NCBI GenBank assembly: GCA_965243265.1
Contig: CBDEUL010000004.1
Location: 1-64,000, forward strand
Direction: 5' to 3'
DNA: 64,000 bases
Origin: Flavicella sp965243265
Lineage (GTDB): Bacteria; Bacteroidota; Bacteroidia; Flavobacteriales; Flavobacteriaceae
The notes below the pieces were generated by a model. That model saw only the letters and a program-made list of their open reading frames with translations, did no database searches and was not told where the DNA came from. A program made the translations under genes and the position numbers. The first letter of the stretch is position 1; each line of letters begins with the position of its first letter. This document shows, one piece after another, positions 53,626 to 62,050 of this stretch.

Positions 53626-55973
53626 ACCTGTTGTAACCTTTGGAACTGAACAATTAAGTTATGATGTACTGTGTACAGAAATAGCTAATACAGCGGCTTT
53701 TTTACAAAGTAATACAAATAAGAAAATAATAGGAATTCATACAGGGAATCCTTTTCAAGATATTATAGGTTTGCTTGCTACTTTAGTAGCTCACAAAGCA
53801 TTTTTGGGTCTATAATGATTCTATTTTTTCTTCAGTTTCAGATGCTATAAAAGAAGATGTGTTTTTGTTAAATAGTGAGAATTTTCAAACGATTTCAAAA
53901 AAAAACGAATCGTTAAAAATAATAGATGAAATAGAATACAATACTCCTTTTTGTTGGGCAACCAGTTCAGGAAGTATTTCGTTACCTAAAATAACAGAAC
54001 AGACCTATAGATCCATCATGGAAGATACCTATAGGCAAATTAGGGCACATGCTATCAATGCTAATGATAAAATAGATGTACTATCCTCTTTAGGATTTAG
54101 TGCTTCGCTATCTTCAATCTTTCCAGCTTTGTTTTCTGGAGCTTCTTTACATATCAAAGAAGAAAGTAAAAATATAGGAGGTATATATGATTTCTGGTTG
54201 GAAAACGAAATTACGATGACAACAATGATTCCTTCGATGTTTCGAAATTTTGTAAAGCTTCCGTTCGATTTTAAGAAAACAAACCTTCGATTTATTTGTT
54301 TGGCAGGTGAACCTGTACAGATAAATGATTTTAAAATATTTCAAAAAACATTTAATTCCCACGTAAAATTACAGGCAGCCTTGGCGAGTTCGGAAACAAG
54401 AGCAATAGCTGAATTTATTGGAGAAGTAAATCAGGTATATGATTTTGAAAGTATAAAATACAACCCTGTAGAAGGTAAAGAGATTTTAATTTTGGACGCT
54501 GAAGGAAATAGAGTTCCAGCTGGTGAAAAAGGAACTATAGCTGTTCAAAGTGCTATTATTGGATCTAAGTATGTCAATCACTCAGGAGGGTTTCAGTCTA
54601 TACCAAACGATGCTATTTTATTTGTGTCTAATGATGTGGGGTCTATGGATGCTGATGGTGTTTTGACAATGTATAGAAATAATAACAGGGTAATAAAACA
54701 CAAAGGTTTGTTTTTAGACTTAGATTTATTAGAAAGTTCTTTGTTAGGTATAAGTGAAATTGAAGAATGTCATATCTCTGAAAATGAAACACAACAAGCT
54801 ATAAATGCATTTATATACAGTACAGAAGACAGGGTTTTGATAAGAGATAAAGCGAGTAATGTGTTGCAAAACATTACTTATAATTTCTATTTTTTAGAAT
54901 GCCCTTTTCCAAAATTATACTCAGGGAAAATAAATTTTAAGGAATTATATACATTTTCTTTTTTTAAAGATGAAGAAGTAATTGTTGATAAAAACGAAGA
55001 GAAATTATACAATATATGGAAAGAGATGTTTCCTTCTGAATCTAATTTTAGAGGAAAGCATTTTTTTAATGATTTGGGAGGAGACTCTATGCGAGCACTT
55101 TTATTGGTTGTTAGATTAGAAGAAATTTATAATTCTAAATTTGATCCAGGTATTGTTTATAAGTTTCCTGTGTATGAAGATTTATTAGAACGGTTAGAAA
55201 CAAAAAGTAGCTATGTAGTAAAAAAACTTACTCATAAAGAAGGTTTAAAAGATATTTTAATTTTTTCGAATGTTGCAGGAAATTATGATTCATACAATGG
55301 TTTGATTGATGAATTAAAAGAGCAGTTTAATATCTCTATTTTTCAGTATACTTTTTCAGAAAATAATAACTATTTAACTGCAATTGAAATAGCACGAAGA
55401 AATGCAGCCTTTATTAAATCAGAAGGAAAAAAATACAATGCTTTTATTGGGTTTTCATTTTCGGGGTTATTGGCTTATCAAACAGCTTCTTTTATGCAAA
55501 ATTATGTAGAGAGTGTTTTTCTTATTGATACACCTACCTATAAGAAACATCCTGTGGTAATTAAAAAGCTTTTAAAACTAGAAAGGAATTTGGTTATGGC
55601 GAAAGAATATCTTGTAGATAAAGATAGGAGAGGGTATATAAAAGATCGATTTAAACAGAAAATTTTAGTTAAGAATCAACTTATAAAAGAGAGTAAACAA
55701 AGTGCAGAACAATCGGTGAAGAAAAACTATTTTTCTAACTTTTTTAAATCTATAGCAGAACAAAATCATGAGATTAGAAAAACTCATTTTTCATTGGGTA
55801 TTTTTGAAGCCTCTATAAAAGATGCTTTTAGGTTTGATATAGCCCCTAATTACGATTGGCATAAGTACAATTCTAATATTTGCTTTTTAAAAGAGTTACC
55901 AGGAAACCATTTAGGGATGTTAGAGGATCAAAAGAATGTTAAAAAAATAGCAGAAACGATTAGAGAGCAATAA
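53561..55973 (+). pseudogene. NRPS-like adenylation-carrier-thioesterase gene with a one-base frameshift
   Basis: Two open frames, 53561-53818 and about 53808-55973, join if one base is removed from the TTTTTGGG run at 53801-53808. The joined ~800-residue protein reads as an adenylation domain (A3-like WATSSGSISLPK, catalytic-type Lys in PFPKLYSGKINFKEL), a carrier domain (FFNDLGGDSMRALL, Ser for phosphopantetheine) and a thioesterase (GFSFSGLLAY nucleophile, His in LPGNHLGML). The A8 motif is weak (NNNRVIKHKG). The start overlaps the GNAT gene by 65 bases. It may be a real mutation, a phase-variable site or an assembly error; the downstream domains are otherwise intact. Confidence 0.75.
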
Positions 55974-56003
55974 TCCATTTCAAAACAGAAATGGATTATT
56001 ATT
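55969..56003. terminator. Bidirectional terminator after the NRPS-like gene
   Basis: TAATCCATTTC / GAAATGGATTA; the stem includes the stop codon of the NRPS-like frame. Confidence 0.7.
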
Positions 56004-56014
56004 TCTCAAAAATG

Positions 56015-56473
56015 TTATTCTACAGCAATAAAAATATCAGCCTCACCATTGGTAGGATTCATTGCTTTTTCTCCATAAACTTCAATATCGGTTGTATAGG
56101 TACGTTTCAAATCGGTATTCCAAATTTCCATCCAAGTATTTACTACTGCATCTTTTGTTAAATCTCCTTTTGCAGTGAATTTTTGATAGTTTGCCTCTGG
56201 TACCATATGTATGCTAAAATCTTCAGGAATATTATCTAAACTACTAACCTGAAAACCTATAACTACAGTATAAGGTCCATTATGATCGCTCTCATAATCG
56301 GTATAAAGTGCAAAAATAGTTTCGTTTACTTTGTTTGGGATTTTTTCAGAAATACCTTTCTGCATAAATTGTTCCCAAAGGGCAGGGATGTCTTTGTCTG
56401 CTTTTCCTTTTTCATTAGAAGTTCTTACGGTAATTCCTACAATGTTCAGTGCTTCTTTTTTAATGTTTTCCAT
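56015..56473 (-). CDS. GyrI-like small-molecule-binding protein
   Basis: 152-residue stand-alone GyrI-like/AraC effector-binding domain (SRPBCC-like barrel). The pattern IPALWEQFMQKGI, IFALYTDYESDHNGPYTVVIG, MVPEANYQKFTAKGD and TDIEVYG is typical. Such proteins bind hydrophobic ligands or act as partners of regulators. It is 73 bases downstream of a YafY-type regulator on the same strand, which may control it. Confidence 0.87.
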   Translation of the reverse strand: MENIKKEALNIVGITVRTSNEKGKADKDIPALWEQFMQKGISEKIPNKVNETIFALYTDYESDHNGPYTVVIGFQVSSLDNIPEDFSIHMVPEANYQKFTAKGDLTKDAVVNTWMEIWNTDLKRTYTTDIEVYGEKAMNPTNGEADIFIAVE

Positions 56474-56546
56474 TTTATTTGTTGTTTGTTTTTTAATTCT
56501 TTAACAAAAATAAAAGGCTGTTATGACAGAGGTGTGTCAGGGGTGT

Positions 56547-57242
56547 TTACCATTTTTTAGATTCTTTCTTATAAAATTCTTCCAAGGTCATATTATGTGA
56601 TTCAAAAGATTCGTTAGTGGCTGTTATTTTTTGAATACAATCAATTCTAAACATTCTGAATTCGGTGCGTAAGAGACAAAAAGCTATCAATAACCATTTT
56701 CCTTGGGTATTGTACAAAGCAAAAGGTTCTATAGATCGGGTAGACGTTTGCTGTTTGAGAGATGTATATTGTATTTCTAAAACTTTAAAATTGGTAATGG
56801 CAGCTTGCAATTGCATTAGGTAACTACTGCTATTATTTTCATTAAAGTTGGTGTTGAAATACATCCTGTCTGCCAATAAATCAGTTTTTTCCTTTTGTGA
56901 ACTTTGTAAAGTAGCTTTTATTTTTAAAATAGCTTCTTGATAATTACGAACAAAAGAAGTGTCTTTATCCTGTAAAATAAGTTGTTCAGCAGTAATCAAA
57001 GCATTGGCTTCATCTTCAGTAAACATAACAGGAGGTAGTTTGTATCCCTCCATAATGGAATAGCCTTTTCCTTCTTCAACAAAAATGGGAATCCCAGATT
57101 GTTCTAAAGTTCGGATATCACGGTATATTGTACGAATACTTACCTGGTGTTTTTCAGCTAAAAAACGAGCAGTTGTAATTTTTTGGGACTGTAGTTGTGT
57201 AATAATGGAAGTCAGTCTTGATATTCTAGGTTTTTCTTCCAT
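56547..57242 (-). CDS. YafY-type transcription regulator (HTH + WYL)
   Basis: 231 residues. N-terminal winged helix (RISRLTSIITQLQSQKITTA, VSIRTIYRDIRTLEQSGIPI) followed by a WYL ligand-sensing domain (NFKVLEIQYTSLKQQTSTRSIEPFALY, WLLIAFCLLRTEFRMFRID). I chose MEEKPRIS as the start; the longer frame would overlap the end of gcvT. Probable local regulator, perhaps of the adjacent GyrI-like gene. Confidence 0.87.
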   Translation of the reverse strand: MEEKPRISRLTSIITQLQSQKITTARFLAEKHQVSIRTIYRDIRTLEQSGIPIFVEEGKGYSIMEGYKLPPVMFTEDEANALITAEQLILQDKDTSFVRNYQEAILKIKATLQSSQKEKTDLLADRMYFNTNFNENNSSSYLMQLQAAITNFKVLEIQYTSLKQQTSTRSIEPFALYNTQGKWLLIAFCLLRTEFRMFRIDCIQKITATNESFESHNMTLEEFYKKESKKW

Positions 57243-57252
57243 AACATGAGGT

Positions 57253-58335
57253 TTATCCTTTGTAAAAAGGAAGTTTAACAACTTGTGCCTTTAACAAACG
57301 TTTGCGGACTTTGATAAAAATTTCGCTTCCTACTGTTGCATATTCAGTAGGTACATATCCCATTCCTATTCCTTTTTTAACGGATGGTCCCATAGTTCCA
57401 GAAGTAACAATTCCTATTACATTTCCATCTACATCTGCAATTTCATAATCTTGGCGAGGAACTCCTTTGTCTAGCAATTCAAACCCTATTAACTTTTTAG
57501 AAACACCGTTTTCTTTTTGAGCTTTTAAGTATGCTGAATTTGTAAATTCTTTATTGAATTTGGTAATCCACCCTAAACCAGCTTCAATAGGAGAGGTGGT
57601 GTTGTTGATGTCATTTCCGTATAAACAGTACCCCATTTCTAAGCGTAAAGTATCTCTAGCAGCTAGTCCTATGGGCTTGATGTCAAAGTTTTTTCCTGCT
57701 TCGAAAACTTGTTCCCAAATTTGTTTTACTTCAGCATTTTTACAATAAATTTCAAAACCTCCCGATCCTGTATAACCTGTTGCAGAAATTATTACGTGAT
57801 CAATACCTGCAAAATCTCCAACCTTAAAGGTGTAAAATTTAATTTCAGATAAATCTATAGAAGTTAATGATTGCATGGCTTCGGCAGCTTTTGGCCCTTG
57901 AATGGCTAAAAGAGAATAGCTGTCAGATAAATTTCGCATAGTAACTCCCAAGTCATTTTTACTCGAAATCCATTCCCAATCTTTATCTATATTAGAGGCA
58001 TTTACCACTAGTAGATAGGTTTCCTCTTTAATTTTATAGATTAATAAATCATCAACAATTCCTTCTTTGTCATTTGGTAAACAACTGTATTGAGCGTCTC
58101 CGATAGCCAATTTAGAAGCGTCGTTAGAAGTTACTTTTTGAATTAGTTCTAACGCATTGGTACCTTCTAATAAAAATTCTCCCATATGAGAAACGTCAAA
58201 AACACCTACTGATTCACGAACAGTTGTATGTTCAGCATTTACACCTTCATATTGAATAGGCATGTTATAGCCAGCAAAGGGTAGTATTTTAGCACCTAAA
58301 CTTTCATGTATGTCGTGTAGTTCTACGTTTTTCAT
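57253..58335 (-). CDS. gcvT: Aminomethyltransferase (glycine cleavage T protein)
   Basis: Transfers the methylene group of glycine to tetrahydrofolate in the glycine cleavage system. 360 residues from MKNVELHDIHESLGAKI. Conserved parts are VFDVSHMGEFLLEG, ATGYTGSGGFEIYC, RDTLRLEMGYCLYGNDI and VTSGTMGPS near the end. The start is supported by a TATTTTTG element at 58354-58361 that lies in the longer frame. Other gcv genes are not nearby. Confidence 0.95.
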   Translation of the reverse strand: MKNVELHDIHESLGAKILPFAGYNMPIQYEGVNAEHTTVRESVGVFDVSHMGEFLLEGTNALELIQKVTSNDASKLAIGDAQYSCLPNDKEGIVDDLLIYKIKEETYLLVVNASNIDKDWEWISSKNDLGVTMRNLSDSYSLLAIQGPKAAEAMQSLTSIDLSEIKFYTFKVGDFAGIDHVIISATGYTGSGGFEIYCKNAEVKQIWEQVFEAGKNFDIKPIGLAARDTLRLEMGYCLYGNDINNTTSPIEAGLGWITKFNKEFTNSAYLKAQKENGVSKKLIGFELLDKGVPRQDYEIADVDGNVIGIVTSGTMGPSVKKGIGMGYVPTEYATVGSEIFIKVRKRLLKAQVVKLPFYKG

Positions 58336-58353
58336 CTGTCTAAATTTGAGCGA

Positions 58354-58361
58354 CAAAAATA
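58354..58361 (-). promoter_or_regulatory. Putative -7 element (TATTTTTG) of gcvT
   Basis: Minus-strand exact TAnnTTTG, 18 bases before the gcvT ATG. Confidence 0.45.
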
Positions 58362-58420
58362 CATAAAAAAATCCCCAAAATAATGAGGATTTAATTGAGG
58401 CTTAATTTTAAATGAAAGTA

Positions 58421-58570
58421 TTAAGAATTGTCATTCTCTAATTCAATTTGTTCTTCGTTTACTTCTTTGATAGCATCTAAGTAGAAAGGTTTTGAAGGAT
58501 CAAATGAAGCTTCCGTTGTACCTGTAACATAAATGTTAGTTTCACGTATCTCGGGTATTTTAGCTTCCAT
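58421..58570 (-). CDS. Possible small protein, 49 residues
   Basis: Reads MEAKIPEIRETNIYVTGTTE and ends in an acidic tail (VNEEQIELENDNS). It has an A-rich leader, a clean ATG and no signal peptide. I do not recognise it. It lies between gcvT and another tiny frame on the same strand. Codon use looks like that of neighbouring genes, but length alone does not exclude chance. Confidence 0.4.
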   Translation of the reverse strand: MEAKIPEIRETNIYVTGTTEASFDPSKPFYLDAIKEVNEEQIELENDNS

Positions 58571-58617
58571 TATTATAGTTAAATCTTTAGATTGATTTTT
58601 TTTAATTGATATGAAAA

Positions 58618-58722
58618 TTAGTTAAAGGCAATACTTGCTGCACGTACGATTATTTTTTTGTTATAAAGTTGAGTATCAAATGAAATTAATTGTTCTTCAA
58701 AATGGTTTTTGTCTACTATCAT
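58618..58722 (-). CDS. Possible small protein, 34 residues
   Basis: Reads MIVDKNHFEEQLISFDTQLY and ends IVRAASIAFN. It lies 47 bases before the 49-residue frame, same strand. The pair resembles short co-transcribed peptides seen in this family, but no function or homologue is recognised, and it may be noise. Confidence 0.3.
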   Translation of the reverse strand: MIVDKNHFEEQLISFDTQLYNKKIIVRAASIAFN

Positions 58723-58776
58723 AGTTATCAAACTTCATACAAATGAAGCAGAAATAGTATGGTATTTCAATAAAAT

Positions 58777-58826
58777 CTAACGGTTAGTATAAAGGGAATT
58801 TTAATGCTTTTTATACTAACCGTTAG
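58777..58826. terminator. Very strong hairpin after katG
   Basis: Perfect 17-bp stem CTAACGGTTAGTATAAA / TTTATACTAACCGTTAG with a 16-base loop, 8 bases beyond the katG stop. The stem is longer than usual for a terminator in this window. Confidence 0.75.
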
Positions 58827-58834
58827 TTGTATTT

Positions 58835-61000
58835 TTATTTTATATCGAAACGATCAGCATTCATTACTTTTACCCAAGTATTTACGAAGTCTTTGACAAA
58901 CCTTAGTTTGTTGTCGTCTTGAGCATAGAATTCACTGTAAGCACGAAGAACAGAGTTAGAACCAAAAATGATGTCAGCTCTTGTTGCCGTCCATTTTATA
59001 TTTCCAGAAGCTCTATCCACAATGTTGTAAAGGTTTTCTGCTACTGGTTTCCATGAATAACTCATATCTGTTAAATTAGTGAAGAAGTCATTGCTTAGTA
59101 CTCCAACTTTATCTGTGAATACACCGTGCGAAGTTCCACCGTGGTTAGTTCCTAGGACACGCATTCCTCCAACTAAGGCTGTCATTTCAATAGCGGTTAA
59201 ACCAAGAAGCTGAGCTTTATCTAGCAACATTTCTTCGGCAGTAACAACATAGTTTTTCTTTAACCAGTTTCTGAAACCATCGTGTAAAGGCTCAAGAACA
59301 TCGAAAGAAGCAACATCTGTCATTTCTTCTGAAGCATCTCCACGACCAGCTGTAAATGGGACTTTAATAGATGGGTCAATTGCTTGTGCTGCTTTTTCTA
59401 CAGCTGCGGTACCTCCTAATACGATTAAATCAGCAAGACTTACTTTTTTACTTAATTCAGATTGGATTTTAGTTAGGTTTGTTAAGACTTTGTCTAATCG
59501 AGTAGGTTCGTTTCCTTCCCAATCTTTTTGAGGTGCTAAACGAATTCTAGCGCCATTTGCTCCACCACGATAATCAGAACTTCTAAATGTTCTTGCGCTG
59601 TCCCAAGCAGTTGAAATTAACTCCGAAGAAGTAAGACCACTATTTAAGATTTTCGATTTAATTTCTTCAACTTCAGCATCACTCAATGTATAATTCACTG
59701 AAGGAATTGGGTCTTGCCATATTAAGTCCTCTGAAGGAACGTCCGCTCCTAAATAACGAGACTTTGGACCTAAGTCGCGATGAGTTAGTTTAAACCAAGC
59801 ACGAGCAAAAACCTCGTTGAAGTATTCTGGGTCGTTATAAAATTTCTCGGAAATTTTTCGGTATTCAGGATCAATCTTCATAGCCATGTCAGCATCTGTC
59901 ATGATAGGATTTCTCTTCACATTTTGGTTATGAGCATCTATAGGTTTGTCCTCGTCTTTCATATTGATAGGCTCCCATTGTACAGCACCAGCAGGGCTTT
60001 TAACAATTTCCCATTCGTGATTTAGCAGTAAGTGAAAATAGGTATGATTCCACTTATCTGGGGTGCTTGTCCAGGCACCTTCAAGACCACTAGTTACAGT
60101 ATCTTCAGCATTTCCTTTGCCACTAGGGTTTAACCATCCAAAACCTTGATCTTCGATATTTGAACCTTCAGGGTCATTGCCAAGTTTACCAGCATCACCG
60201 TTACCGTGTGCTTTACCTACCGTATGTCCACCAGCAGTTAGAGCAACGGTTTCTTCATCATTCATTGCCATACGAGCAAAAGTTGTTCGTACATCTTTTG
60301 CTGTTTTGGCAGGGTCAGGTTTGCCATCTACACCTTCTGGGTTTACATATATTAATCCCATTTGAACTGCAGCTAAAGGGTTTTCTAGGGATTCACTATC
60401 ATCATTGCTGTAACGGTCTTTGGTTAGCCATTCTTTTTCTTCGCCCCAATAAATGTCTTTTTCTGGGTGCCAGATATCTTCTCGACCACCTGCAAAACCA
60501 AAAGTTTTGAAGCCCATTGATTCATAAGCCATGTTTCCTGCAAGTATGATAAGGTCTGCCCATGAAAGAGCATTACCATATTTCTTTTTTATAGGCCAAA
60601 GCAGTCTTCTCGCTTTATCAAGGTTGGCGTTGTCAGGCCAGCTGTTTAGCGGTGCAAAACGTTGATTTCCTGTATTACTACCTCCTCGTCCGTCAGCTAT
60701 CCTGTATGTACCAGCAGCGTGCCAGGCCATACGAATCATTAAGCCTCCATAATGCCCCCAATCGGCGGGCCACCAGTCTTGACTGTCTGTCATTAGGTTT
60801 TTAAGATCTGATTTTACAGCTTCAAGGTTTAGTTTTTCAAATGCTTCCGCATAATTGAAATCTTTTTTAAAAGGAGAAGTCTTTTTATCGTGTTGGTGAA
60901 GAATGTCTAAGTTTAAGGTTTTAGGCCACCAATCAAGCACATCATTTTTTGTTTGTGAATTGGCTCCATGAAAAGGGCATTTAGATTCTAGATTATTCAT
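58835..61000 (-). CDS. katG: Catalase-peroxidase
   Basis: 721-residue heme enzyme degrading hydrogen peroxide. The distal heme site is RMAWHAAGTYR, the proximal His is ALTAGGHTVGKAHG, and the covalent Met-Tyr-Trp adduct residues are placed in MRVLGTNHGG, LIYVNPEG and DWWPADWGH. Both the active N-terminal and the inactive C-terminal peroxidase halves are present. It is bounded by a strong hairpin on one side and insertion-sequence remnants on the other. Confidence 0.96.
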   Translation of the reverse strand: MNNLESKCPFHGANSQTKNDVLDWWPKTLNLDILHQHDKKTSPFKKDFNYAEAFEKLNLEAVKSDLKNLMTDSQDWWPADWGHYGGLMIRMAWHAAGTYRIADGRGGSNTGNQRFAPLNSWPDNANLDKARRLLWPIKKKYGNALSWADLIILAGNMAYESMGFKTFGFAGGREDIWHPEKDIYWGEEKEWLTKDRYSNDDSESLENPLAAVQMGLIYVNPEGVDGKPDPAKTAKDVRTTFARMAMNDEETVALTAGGHTVGKAHGNGDAGKLGNDPEGSNIEDQGFGWLNPSGKGNAEDTVTSGLEGAWTSTPDKWNHTYFHLLLNHEWEIVKSPAGAVQWEPINMKDEDKPIDAHNQNVKRNPIMTDADMAMKIDPEYRKISEKFYNDPEYFNEVFARAWFKLTHRDLGPKSRYLGADVPSEDLIWQDPIPSVNYTLSDAEVEEIKSKILNSGLTSSELISTAWDSARTFRSSDYRGGANGARIRLAPQKDWEGNEPTRLDKVLTNLTKIQSELSKKVSLADLIVLGGTAAVEKAAQAIDPSIKVPFTAGRGDASEEMTDVASFDVLEPLHDGFRNWLKKNYVVTAEEMLLDKAQLLGLTAIEMTALVGGMRVLGTNHGGTSHGVFTDKVGVLSNDFFTNLTDMSYSWKPVAENLYNIVDRASGNIKWTATRADIIFGSNSVLRAYSEFYAQDDNKLRFVKDFVNTWVKVMNADRFDIK

Positions 61001-61177
61001 AGATATTATTTTATGTTTTTAATTTTTTTGTTACGTCCTGAAATATGGCTATAGGTTACTACTTAGTGTTACGCTGCATTTTTGTATACCATTTCAGTTT
61101 TTTTAAACCTAAAGATAAGTGTAATTTTATCTTATTGTAAAATTTTATTGCATTTTTTTTAGCACGTTTAACGTGCG

Positions 61178-61440
61178 CTACGCTATCAAAGGTTTGATCG
61201 AGAAGAACTCATTTTTTACGATAGCATTTACATGTTTTGCCAGTGCGTTCTCACAGCAATGGCTTTCTTCTGTTATACTGATAGCGAAATTATTTCGCTT
61301 TAATATTTGTATATGCACATTGCTACAGCACTGTATGTCACGATCTGAATGGTTTATAAGTCTATTAATGTTTTGACCACGTTCAGGATAGGTACTTTTG
61401 GTTTGATATAAGGCTTTATTTAAAGCTTTTATATAACCAG
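61178..61440 (-). pseudogene. IS3-family transposase (OrfB) remnant
   Basis: On the minus strand the region reads ...LINHSDRDIQCCSN..., then FAISITEESHCCENALAKHVNAIV, ending KNEFFSIKPLIA and a stop. This is the C-terminal DDE core of IS3 OrfB (canonical HHSDRGVQYCSN and ENA-AER-N-IIK-EF). Several key residues have drifted and the N-terminal part is gone. The plus-strand frame across it is not real. Next to its 3' end is a small palindrome GCACGTTTAACGTGC (61162-61176). Confidence 0.7.
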
Positions 61441-61460
61441 TTTAGTTGTAAGCTGTTGCT

Positions 61461-61621
61461 TAGACCTGATCCAATAATTTTACGTGACCGTTTCGTAGCT
61501 AAAGGAAAAGGCAAGAAACTTGTCTTAATAGCAGTTTGCAATAAGTTATTAAAACAAGTTGTTTTCCATTGTTAAATTTGGATTGCCTTACGATCCAAAT
61601 TATAGAAGTTTAATGAATTAA
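61461..61621 (+). pseudogene. IS110-family transposase C-terminal remnant, frameshifted
   Basis: One frame reads RDRFVAKGKGKKLVLIAVCN followed by KLLKQV; a second frame continues SIVKFGLPYDPNYRSLMN to a stop. Together they match the end of IS110-type transposases. A frameshift near 61563-61570 splits them and nothing upstream remains. It abuts the IS3 remnant on the opposite strand. Confidence 0.65.
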
Positions 61622-61630
61622 AAAAAACTA

Positions 61631-61668
61631 AAAAGAGTTGTTTTTTATCTCAGTTCTTTGTTGTAGTT
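61631..61668. repeat. Cassette-type repeat copy (partner of site B)
   Basis: The first 33 bases match 37377-37409 with one mismatch. It ends GTTGTAGTT, which is inverted as AATTACAAC at 61880-61888 (8 of 9). It lies directly 3' of the broken IF-2-like frame, as site B does with kwaB. Confidence 0.65.
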
Positions 61669-61871
61669 AGTTTTTTATTTCCTTTATTCTCAATTAAATT
61701 ACCTTTTTTGAATTTGTATTTAAGAAATTCATATTGTTGTCTGTCTATTTTTGTTGTTAGTCGAGCTTCAATATTGTGATCAAAAAGAGAAAGGAAATCA
61801 ACAGCTTTATCTAAAGAAATATTTAATTCTCTTAAAACCTTATTTAATCGTATTTTTTATTTTTCTCTCAT
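61650..61871 (-). pseudogene. Broken small gene resembling the IF-2 N-terminal domain
   Basis: The minus strand reads MREK-stop-KIRLNKVLRELNISLDKAVDFL..., ending in KKLTTTKN. The core matches the N-terminal domain of Bacteroidota translation initiation factor IF-2 (IRLNKVLRELNISLDRAVDFL), which is surprising in a ~70-residue stand-alone frame. Codon 5 is TAA, and no ATG, GTG or TTG follows it before the domain, so it is probably inactive. Its last codons lie in a repeat shared with the 36-43 kb island. Confidence 0.6.
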
Positions 61872-61989
61872 TTTTAATTAATTACAACTTGTTATATCCG
61901 AACAAAAATAACTATTTAGGGTTACCATTCTCCGGATAAAATAAGTTTTTGTGTTGGTTTATTGGTTTTAGGATTGAGGTATAGGCTTA

Positions 61990-62030
61990 TAAAAAAAGAC
62001 CGTGAAATAACGAGTATTCACGGTCTTTAG
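61990..62030 (-). terminator. Terminator of the thrB-thrC unit
   Basis: AAAGACCGTGAA / TTCACGGTCTTT with a 10-base loop; on the minus strand it is followed by T7. Confidence 0.8.
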
Positions 62031-62050
62031 TGTGTATAAGGTTTACCTTT

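Noticed and set aside
58777..58826. The 17-bp perfect inverted repeat as an insertion-sequence end or cassette site
   Set aside because: It has no GTT/AAC boundary boxes and lies 8 bases after the katG stop, so a terminator explains it more simply.
60160..60510. Plus-strand frames opposite katG
   Set aside because: They are complementary to the conserved peroxidase coding sequence and are shadows.
61173..61376. Plus-strand frame of 67 codons
   Set aside because: It is the antisense of the IS3 transposase remnant, which is readable on the minus strand.
61751..61939. Plus-strand frame of 62 codons
   Set aside because: It is antisense to the IF-2N-like pseudogene and has no recognisable protein features.
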